Positions 1-10,524 of a DNA stretch of 64,000 bases are shown piece by piece. The translations under genes and the position numbers were made by a program. Within the stretch, counting starts at the first letter, position 1, and the number at the start of each line of letters is the position of its first letter. Origin of the DNA: Ananas comosus (lineage: Eukaryota > Streptophyta > Magnoliopsida > Poales > Bromeliaceae); contig NC_033641.1 of assembly GCF_001540865.1 (NCBI RefSeq), positions 5,632,603 to 5,696,602 of the forward strand, read 5' to 3'. The notes beneath the pieces were generated by a model. It saw only the letters and a list, made by a program, of their open reading frames with translations, did not search any database and was not told the origin of the DNA.

Positions 1-239
1 GCAATGTATGTGATCGAAAGAGAATCATAGTACTTGTGTAAATGTTTAACTTCCTTTCTTTCACTCATGGCTATTGCTTACCCTCGTGTAAGCCGTTTAT
101 GTATGTTTCCGCTAGTGCACTTCTTGTTTGAAAATGTACAAGTGATGAGCCTTGGGCGGGCAGGGGAAACTCTGTCCGTTCGGCGTCTGTTTGACGTGCT
201 CGGGCCGGCCCAAATTGGTATCGGTCCCGGGGCGTGACA
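1..239 (-). mobile_element. LTR end fragment (layer D)
   Basis: The segment ends in GGGGCGTGACA at 239, the reverse complement of the TGTCACGCCCC terminus seen on every long LTR here. The block at 147-239 matches, inverted, the first ~90 bases of the LTR that starts at 4482. Its left part lies outside the window. It abuts an LTR interior in the opposite orientation at 240, so it was probably inserted there. The strand call follows the convention that sense LTRs run TGTAAG/TGTTAG to GTGACA, so this copy reads left to right; treat strand as tentative. Confidence 0.6.
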
Positions 240-1583
240 GTGCCACTCTTTCTCATGTTTAATGTCATTAGATGCCACTCGTTCTATGTTTATGGTTAAC
301 TAGATGCCACTCGTTCCCTTGACAAGTTCTCAATACACTAGTTTGCACTTTACTAGGTTCTTGTCCTCAAGCACGTTCATTCTTTATCAACTATCCTTTC
401 ATTATAGGGTCTCCAGTCATTTGACACTATCTTAAGCATACTAGATTTAGGTGTTAAGCAACTCAACTCTACACTACTTTACTAGCATGCAAGAATGTGT
501 AACAATTACATTAGCACCCTATAATGCAACATTACAATATGCAATTGATCGACTTGATAGACTTAGACATAGGGAACAGTTCAACTGCTTCGGGATGGTC
601 ACCACCCACCTCGTGGCGATGTCGCGACTCTTCGAATACGATTCGTCGACTTTACGACGCCTCGTTGGCCTTTTAGGCGAGAACGAAGCTCCGAGGGTCC
701 CTTTTCGACGATAACTTCGCACTCACTTGACGGATTCTCGAACCGTCTTCGCCTGCGCGTTTAGAGACCTAGCAATTAGGTTTCCGGCCTATCCAAATAG
801 ATCAAAACCCTAGATTTCCAAAAATCCCAAAACGTGCCCTAGGTTCGCAACAATGGAGAAATCCATGGTTCAAGCCTCAAATCTATACTAGAACCATCTA
901 TTTAACTCCATTAGACTCCATTCGAACCATTTCTAAGCGATTAAACCCTATCACAAGATATCTACCATTGTAGGGCTAGAAGCTTACCTCTTCAAGCTTG
1001 CTCCAACAAGAGGAAGATGATGAAGAAGATGATCTTCTTCTTCTTCCACTCCTTCTCCTTCATCTTCTTCTCTTTCTTCTTCTCCTTCTTCTTCTTTCTA
1101 GAGAGAGAGAGAAAGAGTATGAGGGTGTGGGAGAGGGGAAAATGAGAGGGTGTGAGTGAGAGGAGGGGTCCCCCAAGCCTCTCATATAGGCACTTTGCAA
1201 ATAAGCCCCTCAACTTTCCTTTTATAAAGCAGCCTTCACTGGGCCATTTCGGGCTATAAGGACCGGTCCCTCTGAGGGGAGGACCGGTCCCCCGAGAGCT
1301 GTCCAAAAATTACGCGTACGGGAACCGGTCCCCACCCTGAGGGACCGGTCCCCGAGAGCTTTCTCCAGAAATAAGGCTACGGGAACCGGTCCCCTCCTAA
1401 AGGGACCAGTCCCCGAGAGCATGAAATAAGGAGCAGATTTCACTCCAAGCTCTCGTGGGTCCGTCCTCAATGCACTTTTTGTGTTTTTGATGTTCTCGGA
1501 CTTTCCGAAGCACACCAACTCGACAATTAGTCGATTTTAAACGTAGTTTAGCTCCCGAACTTCGAGAATTCACTTCCCTTACA
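240..1583 (-). mobile_element. LTR fragment (layer B), U3/R part
   Basis: This is an LTR interior in the same orientation as the LTRs of element 1. It carries TGCCACTCGTTC motifs, the GGGATGGTCACCACCCACC block, a CT-rich tract (about 1020-1100), a minus-strand TATA-like site near 1184-1189 and a palindrome array at 1262-1410. It ends in CACTTCCCTTACA at 1583, matching the LTR end of element 1 (CACTTCCTAACA). The following CTCAC (1584-1588) would be its target duplication, but the other side is outside the window. Confidence 0.6.
1262..1410. promoter_or_regulatory. ACCGGT palindrome array in LTR
   Basis: ACCGGT cores start at 1262, 1283, 1324, 1344 and 1385, with a decayed ACCAGT at 1405. They form three pairs spaced 21, 20 and 20 bp. 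Flanks are mostly GGGA/TCCC, so each site is a 10-12 bp palindrome. The array lies about 73 bp upstream (LTR sense) of the TATA-like site near 1184-1189. Confidence 0.6.
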
Positions 1584-1808
1584 CTCACTACTCAACTACC
1601 CCCGAGACCGCCTGCGGAAAGCTAACGGCTATCCAGGCAGCACACGACGACTGCCCCTCAAGTGCTTAAACTCCGGAGTGCACAGCTTGTGTGGAGCGAC
1701 CACAACAAGCGCAGACAGGCTATGTAAGCACAATCCAATCCTTGTGAACTAGGGATACCCTTCTATCTAGGGTCATCATCATCATGGAATCAATGTATTC
1801 CTGTACTC

Positions 1809-2205
1809 AATCTCATAGTGTTTCAACTACACTAAGATTCTCATGCCACTCGTTCAAGTGTTCAATATTAACTAGATGCCACTCGTTCTTGATACATGAT
1901 CCCAATACACTAGTTTACACTTTACTAGATTTTCATCCACATAAGCATATTCATCATTTAACATCTCATTATAGGGTTTCGCATCATCGTGTCCTGATCT
2001 CATGCANAATCTCATAGTGTTTCAACTACACTAAGATTCTCATGCCACTCGTTCAAGTGTTCAATATTAACTAGATGCCACTCGTTCTTGATACATGATC
2101 CCAATACACTAGTTTACACTTTACTAGATTTTCATCCACATAAGCATATTCATCATTTAACATCTCATTATAGGGTTTCGCATCATCGTGTCCTGATCTC
2201 ATGCA
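1809..2205. repeat. 198-bp direct duplication flanking a single N
   Basis: Positions 1809-2006 and 2008-2205 appear identical, and the only base between them is the N at 2007. Two identical copies meeting exactly at an unknown base is the usual signature of overlapping contig ends joined without merging. A true tandem duplication is less likely. Confidence 0.8.
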
Positions 2206-3037
2206 TACTAGGTTCAAGTGTCCAAGCCAATAACACAATACTACACTAGCATGCAAGAATATGTAATAACACTAAGTACCCTATAATGCATAATGCTTAA
2301 TATGCAAATATAATCAACACAATAAACTTAGACATAGGGAGCAGCTCAACTGCTTCGGGATGGTCACCACCCACCTGTTGGCGATGCTACGCAATAGGAA
2401 ACCCAATTTCAAGACCACTCGTCGCCGCCTCGACCTTTCGAGTGGAAATGAAACCGAAACACCCTTCGCTTGGCGACATCTCCGCACCAACTTGACGAAT
2501 AGTCGAACCGTCTTCACTAACGCGTTTAGATTCCTAGCAATTAGGTTTACGACCAACTAATTTAGATCGAACTCATGGATTTCGCAAAAACCCATTTCGG
2601 AACCCTAGGTTGCAATTAATGCAAAATACTCCATTTAAACCCTAAATACTCGCCATTAGCACACCACTAGCATCATAGGATTCAACTAAAACCAATCCTA
2701 GAGCACACTATCAAAACCCTAGGAAGATACCATTAAAAGGGTTTGGAGCTTACCTCCAAAAGCTTCTCCAAACTTGAGGAAGAAGATGAAGAAGGTGATG
2801 CTATCCTCCTTGCCCTTCTTCTCCTTCTACTCCTTCTCCTCCTATCACCTCAAAGAGAGAGAGAGAGCAAGAGCTTAGAGAGAGAGAGATGAGTGTTTAG
2901 GTTGGTTCTTGGGGAAGAAATGAGAAGAGAGAGAGAGCATGAGCTCTCATATATTCTCACTTATGCATATATGCATTTTAGTCCCTCAACTTTGCTTCCT
3001 TGCATCAGCCCATTTTGGGCAATTTCGGGGTACGGGG

Positions 3038-3165
3038 TCCGAACTTTAAAGCTAGGGTCCGGACCCAGAGAGTTGAGAAACTATGAAAATTGCAGATTTT
3101 GCAATTCTCACGCCCAAAGGGGTTTTCGCAGCTACGGGGTCCGGACCCTACCACTAGGGTCCGGA
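3038..3165. promoter_or_regulatory. TCCGGA-type palindrome array in LTR
   Basis: Cores are at 3038 (TCCGAA, decayed), 3058, 3140 and 3160, forming two pairs with 20-bp spacing. Full sites read GGGTCCGGACCC. This is the ACCGGT palindrome with both symmetric core positions swapped. It sits about 83 bp upstream of a TATA-like site (2948-2955, minus strand). Confidence 0.55.
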
Positions 3166-3346
3166 TCCCGAGAGTGATGAAGTTGCGAAACCTTACAACT
3201 TTGCGAATCCTCAACTCTCCAAGGTCCACCCTAGTGCGCTTTTCGCATTTTCATGGCATTTGGACTCTCTGAAGCCCACCAAGTCGACAATAAGTCGATT
3301 CCAAATGAAGTTCAACTCTCGGATTTCGAGAATTCACTTTCTTACA

Positions 3347-4007
3347 CCTTACCTATGGGATTGCACTGTGAGTCGTGGGCAAATCTTCGGGTCAGCCAAG
3401 TGATTGGATGAAAACATGAAAGACATATTTTCTTGAACATAGTAGCATGATAGATAACTTCATTACGATGTAGATTACATTCATTGCTATTGATTGAGGC
3501 ATAGTAGCATGTTAGTAGAATGCATGTTAGTAGAATTCATGTTATGTGAGCAATTTATTTCCATATACACTTTGTTGCAGGGCCGAGTTTGAGTACACCG
3601 GGCGAGGACCGCGGTAAGGGCATAACGCCCTAGTAGCTAGCAGCTTCTATTTTGCATTAAAGTACCCTCATGTACGCGGTTGACATGTGATGTAGATGTA
3701 TTTTGGGAGCTACTTATGTATCTAGATAATGAACTTGTAAACCTTATGTATACATTTTGGGAGATGAAAATGTAAACTTGATGTAAATGGTTGAATGAAA
3801 TGTAATAGTTAAAACACTCTCTCTCTTTTGCTCTCTTGTATGCTTGTATAACTACTTGCTTGAATCATGTACATTATTTAAGTTTCCTGGGCAACTTATT
3901 GTACTTGATTGTTGTTGTTAGCCTTGGGCGGACAGGAGAGGTGCTGTCCGTTCGGCGTCTGTTCGACGTGCCCGAACCGACCAAACTGGCGGTTGCAGGG
4001 CGTGACA
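3347..4007 (+). mobile_element. LTR fragment (layer C), opposite orientation
   Basis: The sequence runs from an LTR interior (CTTCGGGTCAGCCAAG, then GGCATAGTAGCATG repeats and CGCCCTAGTAGCTAG) to GCAGGGCGTGACA at 4007. It matches, in the same orientation, the second half of the solo LTR at 39529-42436. Layer A interrupts it at 3346/3347. Its end abuts the broken plant gene at 4008. Confidence 0.6.
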
Positions 4008-4481
4008 TCTTCTCTATAAGATTTCGGGCTCGTAGCGGCCAAGTCTTGAAGAGAGTTAGCCAGTGGATCTGCCGATTCAAATACCAGTAGAGGAGCCGAG
4101 GTAGAAGCTTCGGCTGGAATCTCAGCTAGGAAGTCTATTTCTACTTCTCCTGCTACTTTATCTCTTTCTTTGTCGTGCTCCTTTTTTTTTGTCTTTCCTG
4201 CTCTATTCTCTGTTCTTCTACTCCCTTTTTCTTTTGTTCTTCTTTCTTTCTTTTCTTTCTGTTCTTCCTCCCATTTCTTTTGTTCTTCTTCTCCTCTCTT
4301 CTTCTGTTCTTCTTCTTCCTTGCCTTTTTTTCTTTCCTCCCCCTCTCTCCAATTGGCTATCCTTCTTTTTATTCTCTTTTGATTCCATTTTTTTTTCTCC
4401 TTCAAATTTTTTCTCCGCTTCCACCCTTTTCTTTTTTTCTTCCTATTTTTTGTCGAAGCGAGCTTCCCGGCAAACTTGCCT
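4008..4481 (-). pseudogene. Broken plant gene, downstream part (Lys/Glu-rich)
   Basis: The minus strand keeps an open frame from about 4405 to the LTR junction at 4008. It begins with a long stretch rich in Lys, Glu, Arg and Gln (probable coiled coil) and continues with an acidic Ala/Ser-rich segment. The opposite strand's Phe/Leu-rich frames are its shadow. Element 1 separates it from the upstream part at 14653-15430. Joining across the TGCCT duplication meets a stop soon after the insertion site, so the gene has decayed or an intron is present. I do not recognise the product. The charge pattern resembles C-terminal tails of plant mobile domain proteins, but that is a guess. Confidence 0.4.
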
Positions 4482-6961
4482 TGTCACGCCCCGAAACCGA
4501 TACCAATTTGGTTCGGTCCGGGCGCGTCGAACAGACGCCGAACGGACAGGACCTCCCCTGTCCACCCAAGGCTAGCCAACCGATCATGTATAGGGAATTG
4601 CCCAGGAAATCAATTCGTGAATACATGACCGCAGGGAGCACCACCAGTGCTAACAAAACGAGAGCAAGATACAAGTATGAGGCATACAAGTAGGTAAAGA
4701 GAGAAACTCTATCTATTACATTCATTCATTCAACTTAATACATTCAAATCCATCTCTTACAACTTCCAAAATATAAATACAATCACTCAAACCTCACTCT
4801 ATACAACATCTACTCTCAAGCATAATACAGGGTAAAGCTAGTGCAAAAAGTAGGTAGCTAATACAACTAGGGCGCTAGGCCCTTACCACGATCCTCGCCA
4901 TGCGAACTTGCGCTCGGCCCTGCAGTAAAATGGGGGTGAGAACTAACTTCCTTAGTTCCCAGTGGGTTCGGCCGCCGACTCCGCCAGTCTTCCCACTAGG
5001 TCCAAGTGGGCACAAGTAGATAACCGGGTAGATAAATAGTTAATAAGCAAAGCGGTAAAGACAGGATAGTAAAGCTACACTACTATGCCCGAATCATAAA
5101 CATATGGATGCATGTGCAATGAAATGGTAAGCAACTAACCCGTCAACATGTACAAAAAGTAAAGCTATGCACTTATTCGTCAATCTCATTTACTTGTTTC
5201 TTAATCTCGTGGCTTCTCTGAAAGCTCGCCTACTGCTCACTAGCCATCTCGAAGGTAGGGAAGGTCAACTCACATTACGAACCGAGACCGTCTGCCGGGA
5301 CCCAAAATAGGCAATCCCTTGGGACCCAAAATAGGCAATCCCACGTGACCAACTCCGGAGCGCACTTCTTGTGTGGGGCTTCCATCACAAGTTAAAAACA
5401 GACCGTGAGCATGATCCAATTCTCTCCACTCTAGGGTATCCTATCCTCTAGGGTTACTACCATCATGTAGTCCACAGGCGTCGTATACACGAAGTTTAAC
5501 ATGTATCACTTGTTTTCTTATACACTATCAACTAGATTGCCGCTCGTCCATTATTTACTATCGACTAGATGCCACTCGTTCTTTGTTTAACATCAGACCA
5601 ACCATTGAGCCCATCTCTTTCTCTGCACTATAGGATTCATAAGTCTCGACCCAATCCTAATCGATCCACTATGCCAAGTATCCAATACATGCTACGATAT
5701 CATCAAAGAAAGCATAAGGAAAGGCACTGCACAATCATCCTATAATATAATAATACAAGATGCAAGAATCGAAATGTACTAAGACATAGAAGGGGGCCCA
5801 GTTGCTTTGGGATGGTCACCACCCACCTCTTGGTGATGCCGCGATGATAGAAAACTCGACGTTGCGGTTCTTGCACGTCGCCCTAACTCCTCGGGGCGAA
5901 GTGAGCCCTTAAGTACCCGATTCGGCGATTTCTCCGCACCCGCTCGTTGGATCGAGAAACCGACTTCACCGACGCGTTCCGAGGCCTAGCAATTTAGTTT
6001 ACGACCTATTAAGATAGATCAAAACCCTAGATTTCCAAAAATCCCAAATCCGTGCCCTAGAATGGCAACGAGGGAGAAATCCGTGGTGCGAGCTTCGATT
6101 TCGAGCTCGAACCATCTATTTATCTCCAATAGGTTCTATTCGAACCAATCCTAAACAATAAAACTCAATCCTAGGAAATCTACCATGGATGGATTTGGAG
6201 CTTACCTCTAAGCCAAGCTCCAAGCTTGCCCTAGCTTGAAGGAGAGAGGGAAGAAGACCTTCTTCTTCTCCTTCTTCTTCTTCTTGGACCTCTCCTTCCA
6301 CTTCTTCTTCTTTTCCTTTCTTTCTTTCTTCTCCTTCTTCTTTTCTTTCTAGAGAGAGAGAAGGAAAGAGTGTGAGAGGGAGAGACGGCAAACGAGAGGG
6401 AGAGAGAGGTCCCCCAGCCTCTAATAAAGGATATTTTGCAGATAGCCCCCTCAACTTTTCATCCTTTAAACCAACCCTCTCTGGGCATTTTCGCAGTGAG
6501 GGACCGGTCCCAGCTCGGGGAGACCGGTCCCCGAGCGCTGCCATCTCAAGCAGAGGGGTTTTCGCGTTCGGGAACCGGTCTTTGCCTGAGAGACCGGTCC
6601 CCGGGAGACCGGTCCTTGTCCGAGAGACCGGTTCCCGAAAGCTGAGTTTTCGGGACTTAGCCAAATTTCGGCTATTTTCGCTCGGCCAACGTTCGGGAAC
6701 CGGTCCCTCACTGCCAGGGACCGGTCTCATCAGAGACCCCCGCAGCCCAGCCTGATGGGACCGGTCCCTCACTGCCAGGGACCGGTCCCCTAGAGCATTT
6801 TTGTTCTAGTGCAGGTTTTGCACTGGTGCTCTCGCGGACCTTTCCTTAATGCACTTTATACATTATAATCACCTTCGGACTTTCCGAAGCCTACGCACTC
6901 GACAACTAGTCGATTCTAACCGAAGTCTAATCCTCGAATTTCGAGAATTCACTTCCTAACA
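4482..6961 (-). repeat. Element 1 3' LTR
   Basis: This 2,480-bp LTR starts TGTCACGCCCC and ends CTTCCTAACA on the plus strand, giving TG...CA ends on both strands. A 24-bp unit (GGGACCCAAAATAGGCAATC) occurs twice near 5298-5341. U3 carries ten ACCGGT sites at 6503-6786. A GA/CT-rich leader lies near 6260-6370. It is nearly identical to the 5' LTR except in one indel-rich stretch of that copy. Confidence 0.92.
6503..6786. promoter_or_regulatory. ACCGGT palindrome array in LTR
   Basis: Cores start at 6503, 6523, 6574, 6593, 6608, 6627, 6699, 6720, 6760 and 6781. Paired spacings are 20, 19, 19, 21 and 21 bp, with a 15-bp step joining two middle pairs. Arms vary between GGGA/TCCC and GGAA/TCTT. 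The near edge is about 74 bp from a weak TATA-like stretch (TTTATTAG, minus strand, near 6423-6429). Confidence 0.6.
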
Positions 6962-6985
6962 TCCTCCCCACCTTAAAAGAGTTTC
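6962..6985 (-). other. Element 1 polypurine tract
   Basis: Next to the 3' LTR the minus strand reads AAGGTGGGGAGGA. This purine run primes plus-strand DNA synthesis in LTR retrotransposons. It is followed by the conserved stretch encoding GTTTCGAGGACGAAAC, typical just upstream of gypsy PPTs. Confidence 0.8.
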
Positions 6986-7052
6986 GTCCTCGAAACGAAC
7001 TCAATACTACAAAACTTATTTAGAACTTTAAATTCTAAACTCATACCTTGGC

Positions 7053-9448
7053 TTAATCCTCGAACAAGTGAGGATGATTCGCCTTCATCTCCTCCTCAAG
7101 CTCCCAGGTGGCTTCGCGATCATCATGATTGCTCCACCAGACTCGAACATAAGGAATTTCCCGATTCCTTAACACTTCACGAGCGGTAATTGCCACCGAA
7201 AACTCCTCGTAGCTCAGGTCTTCCTGAAGTTCGGACGATTCGTATAACATTGCATGCTCGGGATCGGGTATGTATTTGCGAAGATTGGAGACGTGGAATA
7301 CATTATGCACATCTGCAAGCTTTGGCGGCAACGCGAGCCGATAAGCCACCGTCCCAGTCCGTTCCAAGATCTCATAGGGGCTAATATATCGGGGACTTAA
7401 CTTGCCCCGAACACCAAATCGTTTAACGCCCCTCATAGGAGATACCTTCAAGAAAACGCGGTCGCCCACCGCAAACTCCAAATCTCGTCGGCGCCTATCC
7501 GCATAACTCTGTTGTCGAGATTGCGCCGTGAGTAGCTGTCTGCGAGCAAGGCGGACCTTTTCTTCCGCCTCCCGCAACACATCAGGGTCAAATTCCGTCC
7601 GCTCGCCCACGTCACTCCAATAAATGGGAGAGCGGCACTTCCGCCCATAAAGAGCTTCGAACGGTGCCATCTCCACACTAGCGTGATAACTGTTGTTGTA
7701 GGCGAACTCGGCCATTGGCAAGTACTTACACCAGCCCCCTTTGTAATCGATGACACACGCTCGCAACATATCCTCCAGAGTCTGAATAGTTCTCTCGGTT
7801 TGCCCATCTGTCTGGGGATGGAATGCAGTGCTAAAATCGAGCCGTGTGCCAAGGGCCTCTTGCAGGTTTTTCCAGAAATGCGAAGTGAACTTGGGGTCTC
7901 TATCCGACATAATTGATTTCGGCACCCCGTGTAACCTCACTACTTCGTCAAGATATACCTGCGCCAACTTATCTCCCGCCCAGGTGGTGTGGACCGGCAA
8001 AAAGTGCGCTGACTTCGTCAAGCGATCCACAATCACCCAGATTGCGTCGTGGCCCCCTATCGAACGAGGTAAGCCAACGATAAAATCCATAGATACGTCC
8101 TCCCATTTCCAAACGAGGATAGGTAGACTCTGAAGCTTTCCCGCTGGAAACCGGCGCTCTGCCTTTACTTGCTGACAAGTCAAACACTTCGCCACGAAGC
8201 GCCCAATATCAGCCTTCATCCCCGGCCACCAATAGAGTGCTCTCAACTCATGATACATTTTGGTGCCGCCCGGGTGATCCGCGTATGGAGACCGGTGGGC
8301 TTCCTGCAAAATCAGCTCGCGGAGCTCTTCATTCTCGGGTACGCGCCACCGGTTTCGAAATCGGAGCACGCCACCGGCGTCCACACTGAAATCGCCATTT
8401 CGTCCTTCCTCAATGTTACGCCGCACCCTTTGGAGGCTCGGATCTGCAGGTTGCAAATTTCTGATCCTCTCCAATAAGGTCGGTTGAATAACGAGCGCCA
8501 TCAACTGAGCCGGGACCTCGGGAGCGACCACTTCGAGGTCCAGTCGCTCCATTTCCAGCCCTAGGGGTGTTTGCCGGGTAACATCAAAAGCGAGGTTCCT
8601 CGCCGACTTCCTGCTAAGCGCATCCGCGACCACATTTGCTTTGCCGGGGTGGTAGAGAATGTCGACATCATAATCCTTTAATAGTTCTAGCCACCGCCTT
8701 TGTCGCATGTTTAGCTCCTTCTGGATAAATAGATACTTCAGACTTTTGTGGTCAGTGTAGATCTTGTAGTGTGCACCATACAGGTAGTGCCTCCACAGTT
8801 TCAGCACAAAGATCACCGCCGCCAACTCCAAGTCATGTGTGGGGTAATTCTTCTCGTGGTCTTTTAGCTGACGGGATGCATAAGCTATCACCCTCCCGCC
8901 TTGCATCAGGACACACCCCAAGCCCAGATAGGATGCATCACTATAGACTGCAAAGTCCTCGCCCTGTACCGGTAAGCCGAGTATTGGAGCCGACGTCAAT
9001 CTTTTCTTCAACTCGTTGAAGCTTTGATCACATTCGTCGCTCCAAATAAACTTGACGCCCTTTTGTGTTAGACCGGTAAGCGGAGTCACAATCTTCGAAA
9101 AGCCCTCCACAAACCGTCGATAGTAGCCCGCTAAGCCTATGAAGCTCCGGACCTCCGTGACATTCGTCGGGCGTGGCCAATTCTCTACTGCTTCGACTTT
9201 CCTCGGGTCAACTGAAACACCGCCCTCGGAAATCACATGCCCCAAGAAAGCAATCTCTCGAAGCCAGAAATCACATTTCTTCAGCTTTGCGAATAGCTTC
9301 TCCTCCCGAAGGATTTGAAGCACTATCCGCAGATGCTCCACGTGCTCCTCGTCGTTCCTCGAGTAGACCAAGATGTCGTCTATGAAGACCACGACAAATC
9401 GGTCCAAGCACGCTTTGAACACATGGTTCATTAGATCCATGAATGCTG
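7053..9448 (-). CDS. Element 1 pol, C-terminal part: RT end, RNase H, integrase, chromodomain
   Basis: This is a long open frame of about 795 residues in the Ty3/gypsy pol family. It starts inside reverse transcriptase with the FIDD catalytic box (about residue 20), then RNase H (SDASY near residue 165), the integrase zinc-binding region ([20 protein letters not shown]), the integrase core with [17 protein letters not shown] and DGQTERT carrying the D, D and E residues, and a C-terminal chromodomain-like segment ([20 protein letters not shown]). It acts in replication and insertion of the element; chromodomains of this family steer insertion to particular chromatin. The start is not a real initiation site: the frame is cut from the upstream RT half by a one-base deletion near 9449. 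Domain calls are firm; activity is unlikely. Confidence 0.9.
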
Positions 9449-9449
9449 C

Positions 9450-10302
9450 GGGGCATTAGTGAGCCCGAAAGGCATAACCGTGTACTCATAGTGTCCATAA
9501 CGCGTACGAAACGCGGTCTTCTGAATATCCTCCGACTTAATCTTTAACTGATGGTAGCCGGATTGTAGGTCTATCTTCGAGTACACTCGTGACCCTTGTA
9601 ACTGATCAAATAAGTCGTCGATTCGGGGCAACGGGTACTTATTCTTTATTGTGACCCTATTCAACTCTCGATAATCCACGCAGAGTCGAAACGAGCCATC
9701 CTTCTTGCGCACGAACAACACCGGCGCTCCCCACGGTGATACGCTCGGCCGGATAAACCCCTTGTCGAGGAGATCTTGCAACTGATCCCTCAGTTCCCTC
9801 AGCTCCGCCGACGCCATGCGGTATGGGGCCTTGGAGATCGGCGCCGTCTCGGGAGTCAAGTCTATAACAAACTTGATCTCCCGATCCAGCGGCATCCCCA
9901 GTAACTTCGTGGGAAATACATCTGGAAATTCCCGCACCACCGATAAATCTTCTAATTTCGGCACCACCTGGTCCACCTCCACGACGGTCGCCAAAAATGC
10001 CGCGCAACCGCCGTTGACCAACTTCCTAGCTCTCGTCGCCGATACTGTCGCGACGAAGCAAGAACTCCGACAGGCTCGGTAAACAAACTCCTTCTGTCCT
10101 AGCTCCCGAAAGGTGATCGATTTATTCTTACAATCGATCGTGGCGTAATACTTCGAGAGCCAATCCATGCCCAAAATGACGTCATACGCCTCCAATTTAG
10201 TGAGTTCCAACATCCGGATGGGCATTATCCAGTCACCCACTTGTACTGGGCATGACGAGCATTCCGTGTAGGTATTGAACGACGATTCAGGACCCTCGAC
10301 TC
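9450..10302 (-). pseudogene. Element 1 pol, N-terminal part: protease end and RT palm/fingers
   Basis: The minus-strand frame encodes the C-terminal part of protease ([11 protein letters not shown]) and the first half of reverse transcriptase, with [35 protein letters not shown] and [10 protein letters not shown]. Upstream it is out of frame with the protease start because of the 7-bp repeat expansion at 10303-10330. Downstream it is out of frame with the remaining pol because one base is missing near 9449-9450. Comparison with element 2, which has the extra base, supports the deletion. Confidence 0.85.
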
Positions 10303-10330
10303 GCCACTTGCCACTTGCCACTTGCCACTT
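10303..10330. repeat. 7-bp tandem repeat (GCCACTT x4) in protease
   Basis: Four copies of GCCACTT lie inside the protease coding region. The readable frame on one side fits about two copies, so two extra copies (14 bp) would explain the frame change seen here. That is inferred from frame continuity and not from a reference copy. Confidence 0.7.
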
Positions 10331-10524
10331 GCTTCTATGGGTATGTCATGCATGCGTGCAAATGCTCTACTAATAAACGAATGCGTGGCACCTGTATCAA
10401 ACATGGCCCTGGAGCGAATTCCATTGATTAGAACCATACCTGCCACAACAACAGGCTCCTCGGCTTGGGCAGGCTCCTCGGCACGGGCCTGAGCGGTGAA
10501 TACCCATCCGCTCGGCGCTGATCA
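10331..10524 (-). pseudogene. Element 1 aspartic protease, N-terminal part
   Basis: The minus strand carries the retroviral-type aspartic protease motif FDTGATHSFIS, with catalytic D and the T-G that follow. The frame is the same as gag, separated only by a TGA at 10524-10522, so gag and pol were probably one continuous frame, as in Tekay-type chromoviruses. The change is consistent with C-to-T deamination of an arginine codon (inference). The frame breaks at the GCCACTT repeat. Confidence 0.75.

Larger units (their letters stand above)
1584..3346 (-). mobile_element. LTR fragment (layer A) containing an N
   Basis: The fragment resumes in the middle of an LTR (GAGACCGCCTGCGG block) and ends in CACTTTCTTACA at 3346. 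It has the GGGATGGTCACCACCCACC block at about 2356-2374, a CT/GA-rich leader, a minus-strand TATA-like site near 2948-2955 and a TCCGGA palindrome array at 3038-3165. A 198-bp stretch is present twice around the N at 2007. It differs in sequence from the LTRs of element 1 and so is a separate family or old copy. Confidence 0.55.

Noticed and set aside
4170..4693. Plus-strand Phe/Leu/Ser-rich open frames that look like membrane proteins
   Set aside because: They are the complement of the Lys/Glu-rich minus-strand sequence and of the LTR start; low complexity explains them.
6372..6786. Open frames on both strands across the ACCGGT arrays with repeating RDRSPG-like peptides
   Set aside because: The repeats come from palindromic DNA sites in the U3; both strands give similar peptides and there is no conservation of frame between LTRs.
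6503..6786. CRISPR-like array
   Set aside because: Repeats are only 10-14 bp, spacing is 14-95 bp, spacers are repeated between LTRs, and the DNA is plant.
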